Source: Nodosilinea sp. PGN35 (GTDB taxonomy: Bacteria > Cyanobacteriota > Cyanobacteriia > Phormidesmidales > Phormidesmidaceae). From it: 64,000 bases of DNA. The stretch is from the NCBI RefSeq assembly GCF_029109325.1, contig NZ_JAQKQJ010000003.1, forward strand, positions 1-64,000, given 5' to 3'. The notes beneath the pieces were generated by a model, which had not been told where the DNA came from, searched no databases, and worked only from the letters and a program-made list of their open reading frames with translations. Below, piece after piece: positions 42,688 to 52,200 of the stretch (positions within the stretch are counted from its first letter, which is position 1; each line of letters begins with the position of its first letter). Made by a program: the position numbers and the translations under genes.

Positions 42688-43827
42688 ATGAAGCGTCGGC
42701 AGTTAGTCAAAACAACCACCCTGGGCCTGGCAACGGCCACCGCCGCTGCGGCCTGTACCGGAGCGTCTTCTCCGGTGGCCGACGGTGCCGCCAGTGAAGA
42801 ACTGCCCCGGATTGACTGGCAGATGGCCACCAGCTGGCCCGCCTCCCTCGATACCCTGCTGAGGGGAGCCGAGGTGTTTGCCCAGCGGGTGAGCGCCATG
42901 AGCGGCGGGCGTTTTACCATTACTCCGCGCACCGCTGGCGAAATTGCCCCGCCCCTGGAGGTGCTGAATGTGGTTTCCCAGGGGGCGGTGCCCTGCGGCC
43001 ACACGGCTTCGTACTACTACATTGGCCGCAGCCCGGTGATGGGCTTTGGCTGCGGCATTCCCTTTGGGCTCACCCCTCAGCAGCAAAACGCCTGGCTCTA
43101 CGAAGGCGACGGGCTGAGCCAGCTGCAAGAGTTTTACGCCCGCACGTTCAACCTGATTCAGTTTCCGGCGGGCAATACCGGAGCCCAGATGGGCGGGTGG
43201 TTTCGCCGCGAAATCAATACCGTTAGCGACCTGGCGGGGCTGAAAATGCGGATTCCGGGCCTGGGGGGCCAGGTGATGAGCAAGCTGGGGGTGACGGTGC
43301 AGACCCTGCCGGGGGGCGAAATTTTCCAGGCGCTGCAAACCGGAGCGATTGACGCTGCCGAGTGGGTCGGCCCCTACGACGACGAAAAGCTGGGCCTCAA
43401 CCGCGTGGCCAATTATTACTACCACCCCGGCTGGTGGGAGCCGGGCAGCACCCTGGAGGTGCAGATCAATCTCAACGAGTGGAACAAGCTGCCCCCGGTC
43501 TACCAAGAGATGGTGCGGGCGGCGGCCTACGAGGCCAATACGCAGATGCTGTCGCGCTACGAGGCGCTAAATGCGGCGGCGCTGGAGCGGTTGGTGGCCG
43601 GTGGTACCCAGCTGCGGCGGTTTAGCGACGAAATTATGACCGCCGCCCAGGAGGTTACCTTTGACCTCTATGAAGAGTTTGCCGCCAGCGACGCCGACTT
43701 TAGGGGCATCTATGAAAGCTGGCTGGGGTTTCGCGATCGCCTCTACGCCTGGAACCAGCTCAACCAGCACAGCTTTGAGAGCTTTGCCTACGCCAACCTG
43801 CGCTCGGGGGCCGAGGTGGCGACCTAG
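42688..43827 (+). CDS. TRAP transporter substrate-binding protein (TakP/DctP family)
   Basis: Periplasmic binding protein of a TRAP carrier, 379 residues. The N-terminus [25 protein letters not shown] carries a twin-Arg-like start and an AAAC lipobox (shown as KRRQLVK and AAACTG), so it is probably a lipoprotein, possibly Tat-exported. [14 protein letters not shown], the substrate-carboxylate Arg in [32 protein letters not shown] and [11 protein letters not shown] match the TakP group, which binds 2-oxoacids such as pyruvate. Its membrane partners are encoded on the opposite strand, ending 5 bases away. Confidence 0.9.
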   Translation: MKRRQLVKTTTLGLATATAAAACTGASSPVADGAASEELPRIDWQMATSWPASLDTLLRGAEVFAQRVSAMSGGRFTITPRTAGEIAPPLEVLNVVSQGAVPCGHTASYYYIGRSPVMGFGCGIPFGLTPQQQNAWLYEGDGLSQLQEFYARTFNLIQFPAGNTGAQMGGWFRREINTVSDLAGLKMRIPGLGGQVMSKLGVTVQTLPGGEIFQALQTGAIDAAEWVGPYDDEKLGLNRVANYYYHPGWWEPGSTLEVQINLNEWNKLPPVYQEMVRAAAYEANTQMLSRYEALNAAALERLVAGGTQLRRFSDEIMTAAQEVTFDLYEEFAASDADFRGIYESWLGFRDRLYAWNQLNQHSFESFAYANLRSGAEVAT

Positions 43828-43831
43828 GGCG

Positions 43832-45166
43832 CTACTGGAGCGATCGCTCCACCAGCCAGCTCACTGTCTGGGGAAACGCCATCACCACAATCAGCACCAC
43901 CAGCTGAATGGCCATAAAGGGCAAGGCGCTGCGGTGAATTTCTTTGGTGCTGATAGTTTTGGGGGCGACGCTCTGCAAATAAAACAGCGAAAACCCTACC
44001 GGCGGCGAGATAAACGCCGTCTGTAAGTTCAGCGCCATCACCACCCCAAACCACACCATGTCGATGCCCAGGGCCTGGGCGGCGGGCACCAGCAGCGGCA
44101 TGGCAATAAAGCAAATCTCAATGAATTCTAAAAATACTCCCATGGCAAAAATCACCAGGTTGGCCACCAGCAAAAAGGTCAGGTAGCCCCCAGGCAGGTT
44201 CACCAGCAGGTTGGTAATTAGCGTCTTGCCGCCCAGAGCGTCAAACACCAGGCCAAAGAACGACGAGCAAAACAAAATGATCAGCACCACCCCAGTGACC
44301 ACTGCCGTGGCGTGGGCGGCATCGTGCAGCAGCTTGAGCGTCAGTCGCCCGTTCAGGGCCGCCAGCCCGCAGGCTCCGACCGCGCCCACGGCCCCAGCTT
44401 CGGTGGGGGTGGCAATGCCAAAGAAAATGCTGCCCAGCACCACAAAAATTAGCGCTACCGGCGGCACGATCGCCCCCACCGTGCGCCCCAGCAGTTCCCA
44501 TTGGCTGATCTGGCGCATGGCCAGGGGCAGCGGCGGCGCGGTGCTGGGCTTGATGTAGGCTACCGCCAGCACGTAGAGCGCGTAGGCCCCGGCCAGCATC
44601 AGCCCCGGCACCAGCGCCCCCAAAAACAGATCCCCCACCGACACCCCCAGCTGATCGCTCAGCACCACCAGCACCAGGCTGGGCGGAATCAGCTGGGCCA
44701 GGGTGCCCGAGGCGATGATCGCCCCGGCGGCCAGCTCTTTGTCGTAGCCGTGGCGCAGCATAATTGGCAGGGAAATCAGCCCCATGAGAATGACCGTCGC
44801 CGCCACCACCCCGGTTGCCGCCGCCAGCAGGGTGCCCACCAGCACCACCGCCAGGGCCATGCCGCCCCGCAGGGGGCCGAGCACCAGGCCGATGGTCTCC
44901 AGCAGCTCCTCCGCCAGGCCCGATTTTTCGAGCACCGCCCCCAAAAACACAAAGAATGGAATCGCCAGCAGGGTAAAGTTGGCCATGGTGCCAAACCAGA
45001 GGTTGGGCAGCAGCAAGAGGCGAGCGGGCTCAAAGGCCCCCAGCAGCCAGCCCACCAGGCCAAACACCAGCCCCGTCCCCGCAAAGGAAAAGGCCACCGG
45101 GTAGCCGCTGATCAAAATCAAAAAGAAGCCAACGAACATGGCGATCGCCAACCACTCGTAGCCCAT
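43832..45166 (-). CDS. TRAP transporter large membrane subunit (DctM family)
   Basis: Sodium-coupled channel subunit of a TRAP carrier, 444 residues with about 12 hydrophobic segments. Family marks are [69 protein letters not shown] and a C-terminal [19 protein letters not shown] 45166 is chosen because AAGGAG lies 4 bases upstream; the open frame continues 89 codons further but runs through a repeat and into dctQ. A partial palindromic element separates it from dctQ. Confidence 0.93.
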   Translation of the reverse strand: MGYEWLAIAMFVGFFLILISGYPVAFSFAGTGLVFGLVGWLLGAFEPARLLLLPNLWFGTMANFTLLAIPFFVFLGAVLEKSGLAEELLETIGLVLGPLRGGMALAVVLVGTLLAAATGVVAATVILMGLISLPIMLRHGYDKELAAGAIIASGTLAQLIPPSLVLVVLSDQLGVSVGDLFLGALVPGLMLAGAYALYVLAVAYIKPSTAPPLPLAMRQISQWELLGRTVGAIVPPVALIFVVLGSIFFGIATPTEAGAVGAVGACGLAALNGRLTLKLLHDAAHATAVVTGVVLIILFCSSFFGLVFDALGGKTLITNLLVNLPGGYLTFLLVANLVIFAMGVFLEFIEICFIAMPLLVPAAQALGIDMVWFGVVMALNLQTAFISPPVGFSLFYLQSVAPKTISTKEIHRSALPFMAIQLVVLIVVMAFPQTVSWLVERSLQ

Positions 45167-45188
45167 GGCGCTCCTTGTAAGGGGGACA

Positions 45189-45266
45189 AGCTGTAGCCAG
45201 TCTAGTTGAGACCTTCTACCTGTGAATGTTTCAACGTTGAGACGTTTGAATGTTGAAACGTTTCCA
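45189..45266. repeat. Partial copy of the palindromic family between dctQ and dctM
   Basis: AGCTGTAGCCAGTCTAGTTGAGACC (arm, given in parts: AGCTGTAGCCAGTC and GTTGAGACC) matches the arms of copies A and B. It is followed by diverged AACGTT units (TTTCAACGTTGAGACGTTTG, then GTTGAAACGTTT). The second arm is absent; the dctQ stop lies 4 bases beyond. Confidence 0.65.
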
Positions 45267-45269
45267 GTT

Positions 45270-45875
45270 CTACTCCAGGGGCGGCAGCTGAGCCTCGGGT
45301 ATTGTCCTGCCCTCGCCATAGCCGCACCACACCGCCCAGTACTTAATTGCCTGAGCCACTGCTTGCAGCAGCAGCAGCCCAAAGCCCACCAGCACCATTG
45401 ACTTAATCGGTGCCCTGGGCAGACCGCTGGCATCGGGCGACACCTCCCAGCGGCCCCAGGTGCCGTCGGGCAAGAGCCCCCAGGACTGCATCACCGGGTT
45501 CACCGTCACCCACAGCCCTAGCCCGCAAAACGGAATCAAAAACAGCACCGTGCCCCAAAAGCCAATCATGGCCCGGCGGCGATCGCTCCAGCCCGCCTCC
45601 AAAAAATCGACCCGCACGTTTGCTCCCTGCTGGAGAATGTAGGGAAAACTCAGCAAAAAGGCGATCGAAAACAGATACCACTGCAACTCAATCAGCCCGT
45701 TAGAGGCCAGCTGCAACCCTAGAAACCGGCCAATGTAGCGGGCCATGACGTTGTAAAAGCCCACGGCAACCGTCAGCAGCACCAGCCAGCCCAGACTCTT
45801 GCCAATCCAGATGCTCAGGGCGTCGATCGCCCCAGCCACCCGCAGCAGCCGTTGTACAACCCTAGGACTGATCAC
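45270..45875 (-). CDS. TRAP transporter small membrane subunit (DctQ family)
   Basis: About 201 residues with four transmembrane helices (around 22-45, 62-85, 105-130, 160-182). [22 protein letters not shown] and [21 protein letters not shown] fit the DctQ subunits of the TakQ type, as does [12 protein letters not shown] prefer GTG 45875, which has GGAG 8 bases upstream, over TTG 45881. It is first in a dctQ-dctM operon transcribed toward the binding-protein gene. Confidence 0.87.
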   Translation of the reverse strand: MISPRVVQRLLRVAGAIDALSIWIGKSLGWLVLLTVAVGFYNVMARYIGRFLGLQLASNGLIELQWYLFSIAFLLSFPYILQQGANVRVDFLEAGWSDRRRAMIGFWGTVLFLIPFCGLGLWVTVNPVMQSWGLLPDGTWGRWEVSPDASGLPRAPIKSMVLVGFGLLLLQAVAQAIKYWAVWCGYGEGRTIPEAQLPPLE

Positions 45876-45955
45876 CCGCAACTCTCCGCAGACTGATGTT
45901 GGAGTTGATAATACTGCCTAACGGTAGAGGCTGTGGAATCGAGTTTTGGGGCTGG

Positions 45956-46093
45956 GGCTGTAGTTGATCTGGTCGAGGTATTACGTGGGAACGGGTGAAG
46001 GTTTGAACGTGAGAACGTTGGAACGTTCGAACGTGTGAACGTTTTGAGGGTTCTCAGGTTTCTGAGGTCTTAACTCAAGTGACTGTGGCTATA
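45956..46093. repeat. Diverged palindromic element downstream of the MntA-like gene
   Basis: The right end reads CTTAACTCAAGTGACTGTGGCTATA (parts: CTTAACTCAA, GTGGCTATA), matching copy F at 56855-56952. The centre has GAACGTTGGAACGTTCGAACG units. The left arm (GGGCTGTAGTTGATCTGGT) is recognisable but changed. The terminal CTA of this element is the stop codon of the MntA-like gene. Confidence 0.6.
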
Positions 46094-46409
46094 TCGCACT
46101 GGCTCGATCGTAGAGAACTATCCCAACGCGATCGATATGCTCAACCAGCGGCTGGTCCAGGGTGTCGTAGTGAACCACATCGAAGACATAGGGCAGCGGC
46201 AGATCTTCGTTCAACCGATCGGCCATCTGGGCAAGGGTGCGCTGGGTGATGCGATCGCCCTTCACCGCCAGATCCACGTCTGACCCTGGTTTGTAGTTGC
46301 CCTTGGCCCGCGAGTCAAACAGCACCACCGCCGCGATCGCCTCAAACTGGCGACAGGCCCCCAAAATTTGAGCCATGTCGCTCTCGGTCAGACCGTAGGC
46401 GTTAGCCAT
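46089..46409 (-). CDS. MntA-like minimal nucleotidyltransferase (antitoxin-type)
   Basis: 106-residue nucleotidyltransferase of the HI0073/MntA group. The active-site block is VVLFDSRAKGNYKPGSDVDLAV: Asp44 and Asp46 are the metal ligands, but the usual GS of the GSX10DXD motif reads DS (residue 32), as in some relatives. MntA enzymes AMPylate the partner HEPN toxin. It follows its partner gene by 22 bases. Confidence 0.85.
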   Translation of the reverse strand: MANAYGLTESDMAQILGACRQFEAIAAVVLFDSRAKGNYKPGSDVDLAVKGDRITQRTLAQMADRLNEDLPLPYVFDVVHYDTLDQPLVEHIDRVGIVLYDRASAI

Positions 46410-46431
46410 TGGCCTTGACCTTGAGCACCTG

Positions 46432-46806
46432 CTACAGTTCGGTCAGCAGGGGAAAGTAATCGTTGCGAATGCTGGTTTCGACGGCGATCGCCGTGGCTTC
46501 GTTGTAGGTATGCGTAGTGAGGTTGCGGTCTTGCAGCGCGTTCATCCAGCCATGCCCTGGACTGATTAGACCGATCTGGAATCCCTGCTTAATGGCCTCC
46601 CTGGGCGTTTTGACGACAATCCCCTCGGCTTCCTCGTAGTCCTTCATTACTTTCCACGCTAGCTCAAAGGCCAGCTCAAAAAATTGAATAATCCCCGCCC
46701 GCTCTACTAGAGACGGCGACTCAATCGTCAGGGCCTCGCGCAGCAGCAAAAACGTGCGCTCGAAGTTAGCAAATCGCTGAACCCAGCGGGTGTCGTGAGA
46801 ATGCAT
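46432..46806 (-). CDS. HI0074/HepT-like nucleotidyltransferase substrate-binding protein (HEPN-type)
   Basis: 124 residues from ATG 46806 (MHSHDTRWVQRFANFE), an all-helical protein matching the HI0074 family: GIIQFFELAFELAWKVMKDY, TPREAIKQGFQIGLI and DRNLTTHTYN. The last block holds RX4H (Arg94, His99), the motif used by HEPN RNases. Together with the next gene it forms a HepT/MntA-type module, either toxin-antitoxin or a two-part nucleotidyltransferase. Confidence 0.87.
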   Translation of the reverse strand: MHSHDTRWVQRFANFERTFLLLREALTIESPSLVERAGIIQFFELAFELAWKVMKDYEEAEGIVVKTPREAIKQGFQIGLISPGHGWMNALQDRNLTTHTYNEATAIAVETSIRNDYFPLLTEL

Positions 46807-46941
46807 GGAAAGTCGGCTGAAGAATGTCAGTATCCCTAGGGTATACTTCCCAACCTTTAACCAGCCCAGGGCAACAGGGCACATCGCCTACGCAGCCGGA
46901 TCGCCCAATCCAAAATCCCCAATCCAAAATCCAAAATTACA

Positions 46942-47853
46942 TCAAACGGTGTGGTGCTCGTGCCAGTGGCGGGCGATATCGACGCGGCGGCAGATCCAGA
47001 CGCGATCGCGCCCCTGCACATAGTCTAAAAACCTGGCCAGGGCCGCCGTCCGCCCCGGTCGGCCCGCCAGGCGGCAGTGCAGGCCAATGCTCATCATTTT
47101 GGGAGCCTCATCGCCCTCGGCGTAAAGGGTGTCAAAGGCGTCGCGCAGGTAGGCAAAAAACTGGTCTCCCGAGTTGAAGCCCGCGTAGGTGGCAAAGCGC
47201 ATGTCGTTGTTGTCGAGGGTATAGGGAATCACCAGATGGGGTCTGCCGTACTCAGTGCTCCAGTAGGGCAGATCGTCGGCATAGCTGTCGGCGTCGTAGA
47301 GAAAGCCGCCCTCCTCGACCACCAGGGCGCGGGTGTTGGGGCTGTTGCGGCCCTGGTAAAAGCCCAGGGGCCGACTGCCCGCCACCTGAGTGTGAATCTC
47401 CACGGCTTTGTGAATGTGCTCACGCTCGGCCTCCAGGCCAAAATACTGGTAGTCAATCCAGCGGTAGCCGTGGCTGGCGATCTCCCAGTCGGCCTCGACC
47501 ATGGCGGCGACGGCCTCAGGGTGGCGGGCCATGGCCATGGCCACCGCGTACACCGTCAGGGGCAGGCCGCGCCCCGTAAACAGCCGGTGCAGCCGCCAAA
47601 ACCCCGCCCGACTGCCGTACTCGTACATCGACTCCATATTCATATTGCGCACCCCGGCCAGGGGGGCGGCCCCGACGCTCTCCGACAAAAACGCCTCCGA
47701 GGCGGCATCGCCGTGGAGAATGCAGTTTTCGCCCCCCTCTTCGTAGTTGATCACAAACTGCACCGCAATTTTGGCGCTGCCGGGCCACTGGGGGTGGGGC
47801 GGCGTGGGGCCATAGCCGATGAGATCGCGGGGGTAGAAAGATGGAGTTGCCAT
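46942..47853 (-). CDS. puuE: Putative allantoinase PuuE (polysaccharide deacetylase fold)
   Basis: 303 residues that match PuuE along the whole chain: YPRDLIGYGPTPPHP, FVINYEEGGENCILHGD, NMNMESMYEYGSRAGFWR, SHGYRWIDYQYF, NTRALVVEEGGFLYD, PYTLDNNDMRF, SIGLHCRLAGRPGR and VDIARHWHEHH. PuuE opens allantoin to allantoate in purine breakdown, independently of cofactor. No other ureide gene is adjacent. ATG 47853 is the start. Confidence 0.93.
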   Translation of the reverse strand: MATPSFYPRDLIGYGPTPPHPQWPGSAKIAVQFVINYEEGGENCILHGDAASEAFLSESVGAAPLAGVRNMNMESMYEYGSRAGFWRLHRLFTGRGLPLTVYAVAMAMARHPEAVAAMVEADWEIASHGYRWIDYQYFGLEAEREHIHKAVEIHTQVAGSRPLGFYQGRNSPNTRALVVEEGGFLYDADSYADDLPYWSTEYGRPHLVIPYTLDNNDMRFATYAGFNSGDQFFAYLRDAFDTLYAEGDEAPKMMSIGLHCRLAGRPGRTAALARFLDYVQGRDRVWICRRVDIARHWHEHHTV

Positions 47854-48274
47854 AGTCGAGGTGCCAGGGGTGGGCAGCGAGAGTTAGGCTGGATTTTAGA
47901 GGTAAATCCAGCTTTGGTCTAGCCAAGGCCGAATTCTGCCGATGTACCTCCGCTTTGTAGGGCCATACCCTTACAGCGCGTGACCCATGCTACGCCCCTA
48001 CGGGGTTCAACGGATCCCTTAAGTTCGGTTTTCCGTAGAAAAATGGCCTAAGGCCACAAAATTGCCCCTTCCCCCCTCGCTTATGATCTTATAGATGCTC
48101 TAATGTCGAAAGGTAGCTGTGGGCAGGGAAGACTACGGTGATCTGAGCTACGGTGTAGCATGAATTTTGTATGCTTAAAGTCAACCAACCCTGCTGGCGG
48201 CCCAACTGACAGCACAACCACCACAGAATTGTGGCACTGGAGCTACGACTTTGTTGAACGGAAGGAGTAAACCC
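47854..48274. other. Intergenic region between puuE and cysH
   Basis: About 420 bases holding both divergent promoters. AGCAT-N9-ATGCT (48157-48175) is an inverted repeat with the spacing of LysR-type binding sites, 100 bases before the cysH start. GGATTTTAGAGGTAAATCC (47892-47910) is a small hairpin near puuE. No gene is supported. Confidence 0.4.
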
Positions 48275-49051
48275 ATGTCAGATGTCGCGCTCTTGCCCAG
48301 CAGGATGCAGGCTGCCCCCGTTCTTGACCTCGACGCCATCAATCAAGAGTGGGGCGACGCTGACGCTACCAGTTTGGTGCAGTGGGGCCACAACACCTTT
48401 GGCGACGGGCTGGTGATGAGCACTAGCTTTGGCATTCAGTCGGCAGTCATGCTGCACCTGGTGACTCAGGTAGTGCCTCGCATCCCCGTTATTTGGGTAG
48501 ATACCGGCTATTTGCCGGTAGAAACCTACCGCTTTGCCGAAGATCTCACGACCCGGCTCGATCTCAATCTCAAGGTTTACCAATCACCGCTCAGCCCGGC
48601 CCGCATGGAAGCTCTCTACGGTCGGCTGTGGGAGCAGCACGATGTAGAAGCCCTCAACCGCTACGACAAGATTCGCAAGGTAGAGCCCATGCAGCGGGCC
48701 TTGGGCGATCTCAGCGCCACGGCCTGGCTCACGGGGCTGCGCTCTGATCAGACCGACCACCGTAAATCCCTGGGGCGAGTAGGTCAGCAGGGCGGACGCT
48801 ATAAACTGCTGCCGATTCTCCGGTGGACCTCTAAGCATGTATATGACTACCTGGTGGCCCACGAACTGCCCTACCATCCCCTATTTGACAAGGGCTACGT
48901 GACCGTGGGCGACTGGCATTCTAGTCGCCCGATTACCGCCGCCGATGACAACGAGCGCGACACCCGCTTTCAAGGGCTGAAGCAAGAATGTGGGCTGCAC
49001 TTGCCCCAGTCGCCCGAGGAGGCCGCTAGTCTAGACTCTAGTTCGCTGTAG
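48275..49051 (+). CDS. cysH: Phosphoadenylyl-sulfate reductase (PAPS reductase)
   Basis: Reduces PAPS to sulfite with thioredoxin or glutaredoxin in sulfate assimilation. The 258 residues show [15 protein letters not shown] (phosphate loop), [30 protein letters not shown] and the catalytic Cys239 in QECGLH. The CC...CC iron-sulfur ligands of APS reductases are absent (DKIRKVEP where those have CCYIRK), so the PAPS type is indicated. ATG 48275 has AAGGAG 7 bases upstream. Confidence 0.95.
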   Translation: MSDVALLPSRMQAAPVLDLDAINQEWGDADATSLVQWGHNTFGDGLVMSTSFGIQSAVMLHLVTQVVPRIPVIWVDTGYLPVETYRFAEDLTTRLDLNLKVYQSPLSPARMEALYGRLWEQHDVEALNRYDKIRKVEPMQRALGDLSATAWLTGLRSDQTDHRKSLGRVGQQGGRYKLLPILRWTSKHVYDYLVAHELPYHPLFDKGYVTVGDWHSSRPITAADDNERDTRFQGLKQECGLHLPQSPEEAASLDSSSL

Positions 49052-49177
49052 CCTCAGCTGCTGCTGCCCTGTAAATTCGGCGAAAGAATCGTTCGGGGTT
49101 GTCCAGCGGCTGTAGTTGCCGTAGGGCCGGTTTTGCCGTCTTCCCCTGGGGGGAGGCATCCCCCCTAGGGCTGTTAT

Positions 49178-49279
49178 ATGATGAATAAATTGGCAGAAAC
49201 AGCCTCCACAGGAGGTTTTACGGGCTTATGGAGAACGCTGGTAGTTGGCGTAACCCACTTTTTATGGCACCTGATCTGA
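49178..49279 (+). CDS. Possible small ORF (33 aa), doubtful
   Basis: An open frame from two adjacent ATGs encodes 33 residues (MMNKLAETASTGGFTGLW, then VVGVTHFLWHLI) with a hydrophobic end, stopping 7 bases before the hybrid kinase start. A leader peptide or small membrane protein is conceivable. The ribosome-binding site is weak, and the frame could be chance. Confidence 0.2.
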   Translation: MMNKLAETASTGGFTGLWRTLVVGVTHFLWHLI

Positions 49280-49286
49280 ACCACTA

Positions 49287-52200
49287 ATGCCCCAAGCCCC
49301 CCTACCCCACAATGAAGCGGGACGGTTAGCAGCCCTGCGGCGATACAACATCTTAGACACCCCCCCCGAAGCTGGGTTCGATCGCATTACATCCCTGGCG
49401 GCACGACTGTTTGACGTACCCATGGCCCTGGTGTCGCTGGTCGATGAGTCGCGGGTTTGGTTTAAGTCGTCCTACGGGTTTAAGGGACAGGAAATTCAGC
49501 GGCACAGTACGTTTTGCAGCTATGCGCTGCTGTCTGATCAGGTGCTGGTAGTCGCCGATGCCCGCCGCGACAGCCGGTTCGCCGACCACCCCCTAGTGCA
49601 GGCCGAAGCGGGGCTGCGCTTTTACGCTGGGGCTCCGCTGATTAGCCAGGGCGGCTTTATTTTGGGCACGCTGTGCCTGCTTGACACCCAACCTCGAGAC
49701 GAATTTGGCGCTGACCAGCAGGCAGTCTTAGCCGACTTGGCTGCCATGGTGATTGACGAACTGGATCTGCGCCTGGCGGCTCATCGGGTAGCCGATATTG
49801 ACGCGGCCCTGCTAGCGGTGACCGCCGGCGTGTCTACCCAGACCGGGGAGGCCTTTTTCGGGGCGCTGGTGCAGCATCTCACCCAGGCCCTCGGGGTCGA
49901 TTATGCCTACATTGGCCTGCTCAGCGACGGGGGTGAGGATTCGATTCAGACGATCGCCGCCTGTGCCCGAGGCGCGGTGATCGACAACTTTGAGTATCGC
50001 CTGCGCGACACCCCCTGTGAGCAGGTGCTACGCAAACGCGAACTGTGCTGTTATCCCGCTGGGGTGCAGGTGCAGTTTCCCCAGGCGTCGCTGCTGACGC
50101 CCCTGGGCATTGAAAGCTACGGGGCGATTCCATTTTTTGACCCCCAGGGGGTTGCCCTGGGTCTGCTGGGAGTGATGCACTGCCAGCCGCTGGCTAACGT
50201 GCCGCTGGTGGAGGCGCTGCTGCCGACGTTTGCCCTACGCATTGCCACCGAACTCGACCGCCAGCAGACCGATGCCGTTCGCCAGCAGGTGCAGGACGAT
50301 CTGGAGCGCCTGGTCGCCCAGCGTACTGGTCAGCTTTCCCAGGCCAATCAGCACCTCCAGCAGGAAATTGCCGGGCACCAGCGCACCGAAACAGCCCTGA
50401 GAAAAGAGCGGGAGATGCTGCGGGTGCTGCTGGAAAATGTGCAGGCGGGCATTGTGGCCTGCGACGAGACGGGAATTTTGAGGCTGTTTAACCATGCGGC
50501 ACGTCAGTTCCACGGGCTGCCCGAGGAACCCCTGCCCCCCGATCAGTGGGCCAGCTATTATGACCTCTACCAGGCCGACGGCAAAACACCTTTGGCCACA
50601 GAGGCGATACCGCTGTTTCGCGCCCTGCAGGGCGAGCGCGTAGTCGATGCTGAAATGGTGATTGCGCCCCGAGGGGGGGAGGCCCGAACGGTGCTGTCGC
50701 ACGGCCAGGCGATCGCCGATCTAGAGGGCCACCGCCAGGGGGCTGTGGTAGTCATGCACGACATCACCGAGCGCAAACGCATTGAAAATGCACTGCGCGA
50801 CAGCGAAGCTCAGCTCTCCAGCATCTTCAAAACCATTCCCAACGGCGTGGTGATCTTTGATGACCAGGGCCGATTGGTCAACGCCAATTCAGCAGCGGAA
50901 GAGATCTTTAAGCTGGCCCGCAGCGCCTTGATCGGTCGAGCCTATGGCGATTTAGCCTGGGCGATTACCACTCCCGAAGGCCAAGCCTTGGGGGAGGACG
51001 ACCTGCCCTTTGCACAGGTGATGCGATCGCGGCAGCCGGTCTACGGCCTTGAGCATGCCATCACCCACGCCGACGGTACCACAACCATGCTCTGCGTCAA
51101 CGCGTCGCCGCTGTTCGACGGCGATGGCCGGATTGCCAATGTGGTCGCCTCCGTCAGCGATATCACCCAGCAAAAACAGTCGGAGACTACGCTACAGGCC
51201 TCTGAGGAACGCTATCGCTCAGTGATCGAAACCGTCGCCGAGGGCATTGTGCTCCAGCATGCCGACGGCACCATTTTTACCTGCAACGCCAGCGCCGAAA
51301 AGATTTTGGGCCTCACCGCTGAGCAGATGATGGGTCGCACCTCCCTAGATCCTCGCTGGGCCGCCACCTACGAAGATGGCTCCCCCTTTGTCGGCGAGCA
51401 GCATCCGGCGATGATTACCCTGCGGACTGGAGAGCCGCAGTCTAACGTAGTTATGGGTGTCCACAAGCCCGACGGCAGTTTCACCTGGATTTCAATTAAC
51501 ACCCGACCGCTGTTTCACCCCAACGACGCCAAGCCCTTTGCCGTGGTGGCCTCGTTTTCCAATATCACCGAGCGCAAACTGGCCGAGGCCGAGCGGGCGC
51601 AGCTGATTCGCGAGCAGGCGGCTCGCCTGGACGCCGAGGCGGGGCAGTTTCGGTCGGCGCTGCTGGTCGATATCAGTACTGCGCTGGCCTCGCTGCTCAA
51701 TCACACCCAGACCCTGGGCCGGGTGGCTGACCGAGTAGTGCCCTTTTTTGCCGACTGGTGTGCCATTGATTTGCTGCGTCCGGAGCGGGGGGCGGGGCAG
51801 GGCATTGAGCGCGTTGCGGTGGCCCACTCCGACCCCGCCAAGGTGGAGCTGGGCTGGCAGATGCAGCGGCGCTATCCCCAGCCGCTGGATACCCCGGCGG
51901 GGGTGGCTAAAATTCTGCGTACCGGCCAGACTGAGCTGGTGGCCGACATCTCGCCAGCGGCGCTGGCGGCGGTGGCCCAGGATGCCGAACACCTGCGGCT
52001 GCTGCGCGAACTGGGGCTGAGGTCCTGTATTGTGGCCCCGCTGATTGCCCGAGGTCAGGTTTTGGGGGCGATTTCCTTTGTGACCGCCGAGTCTGACCGG
52101 CACTACGGCCTCGGCGATCTGGCCCTGGCCGAGAACATTGCCCACCAGGTGGCGATCGCCATTGACAATGCCCGTCTCTACCAGGCTGAGCAAACCGCCC

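Noticed and set aside
45167..45433. N-terminal extension of the TRAP large subunit by 89 codons
   Set aside because: The extra frame is Cys/Trp/Arg-rich, runs through a repeat and into dctQ, and a good ribosome-binding site precedes ATG 45166.
49287..52200. Phytochrome or cyanobacteriochrome identity of the hybrid kinase
   Set aside because: The GAF domains lack a visible bilin-binding Cys with adjacent His, so a bilin photoreceptor is not supported.
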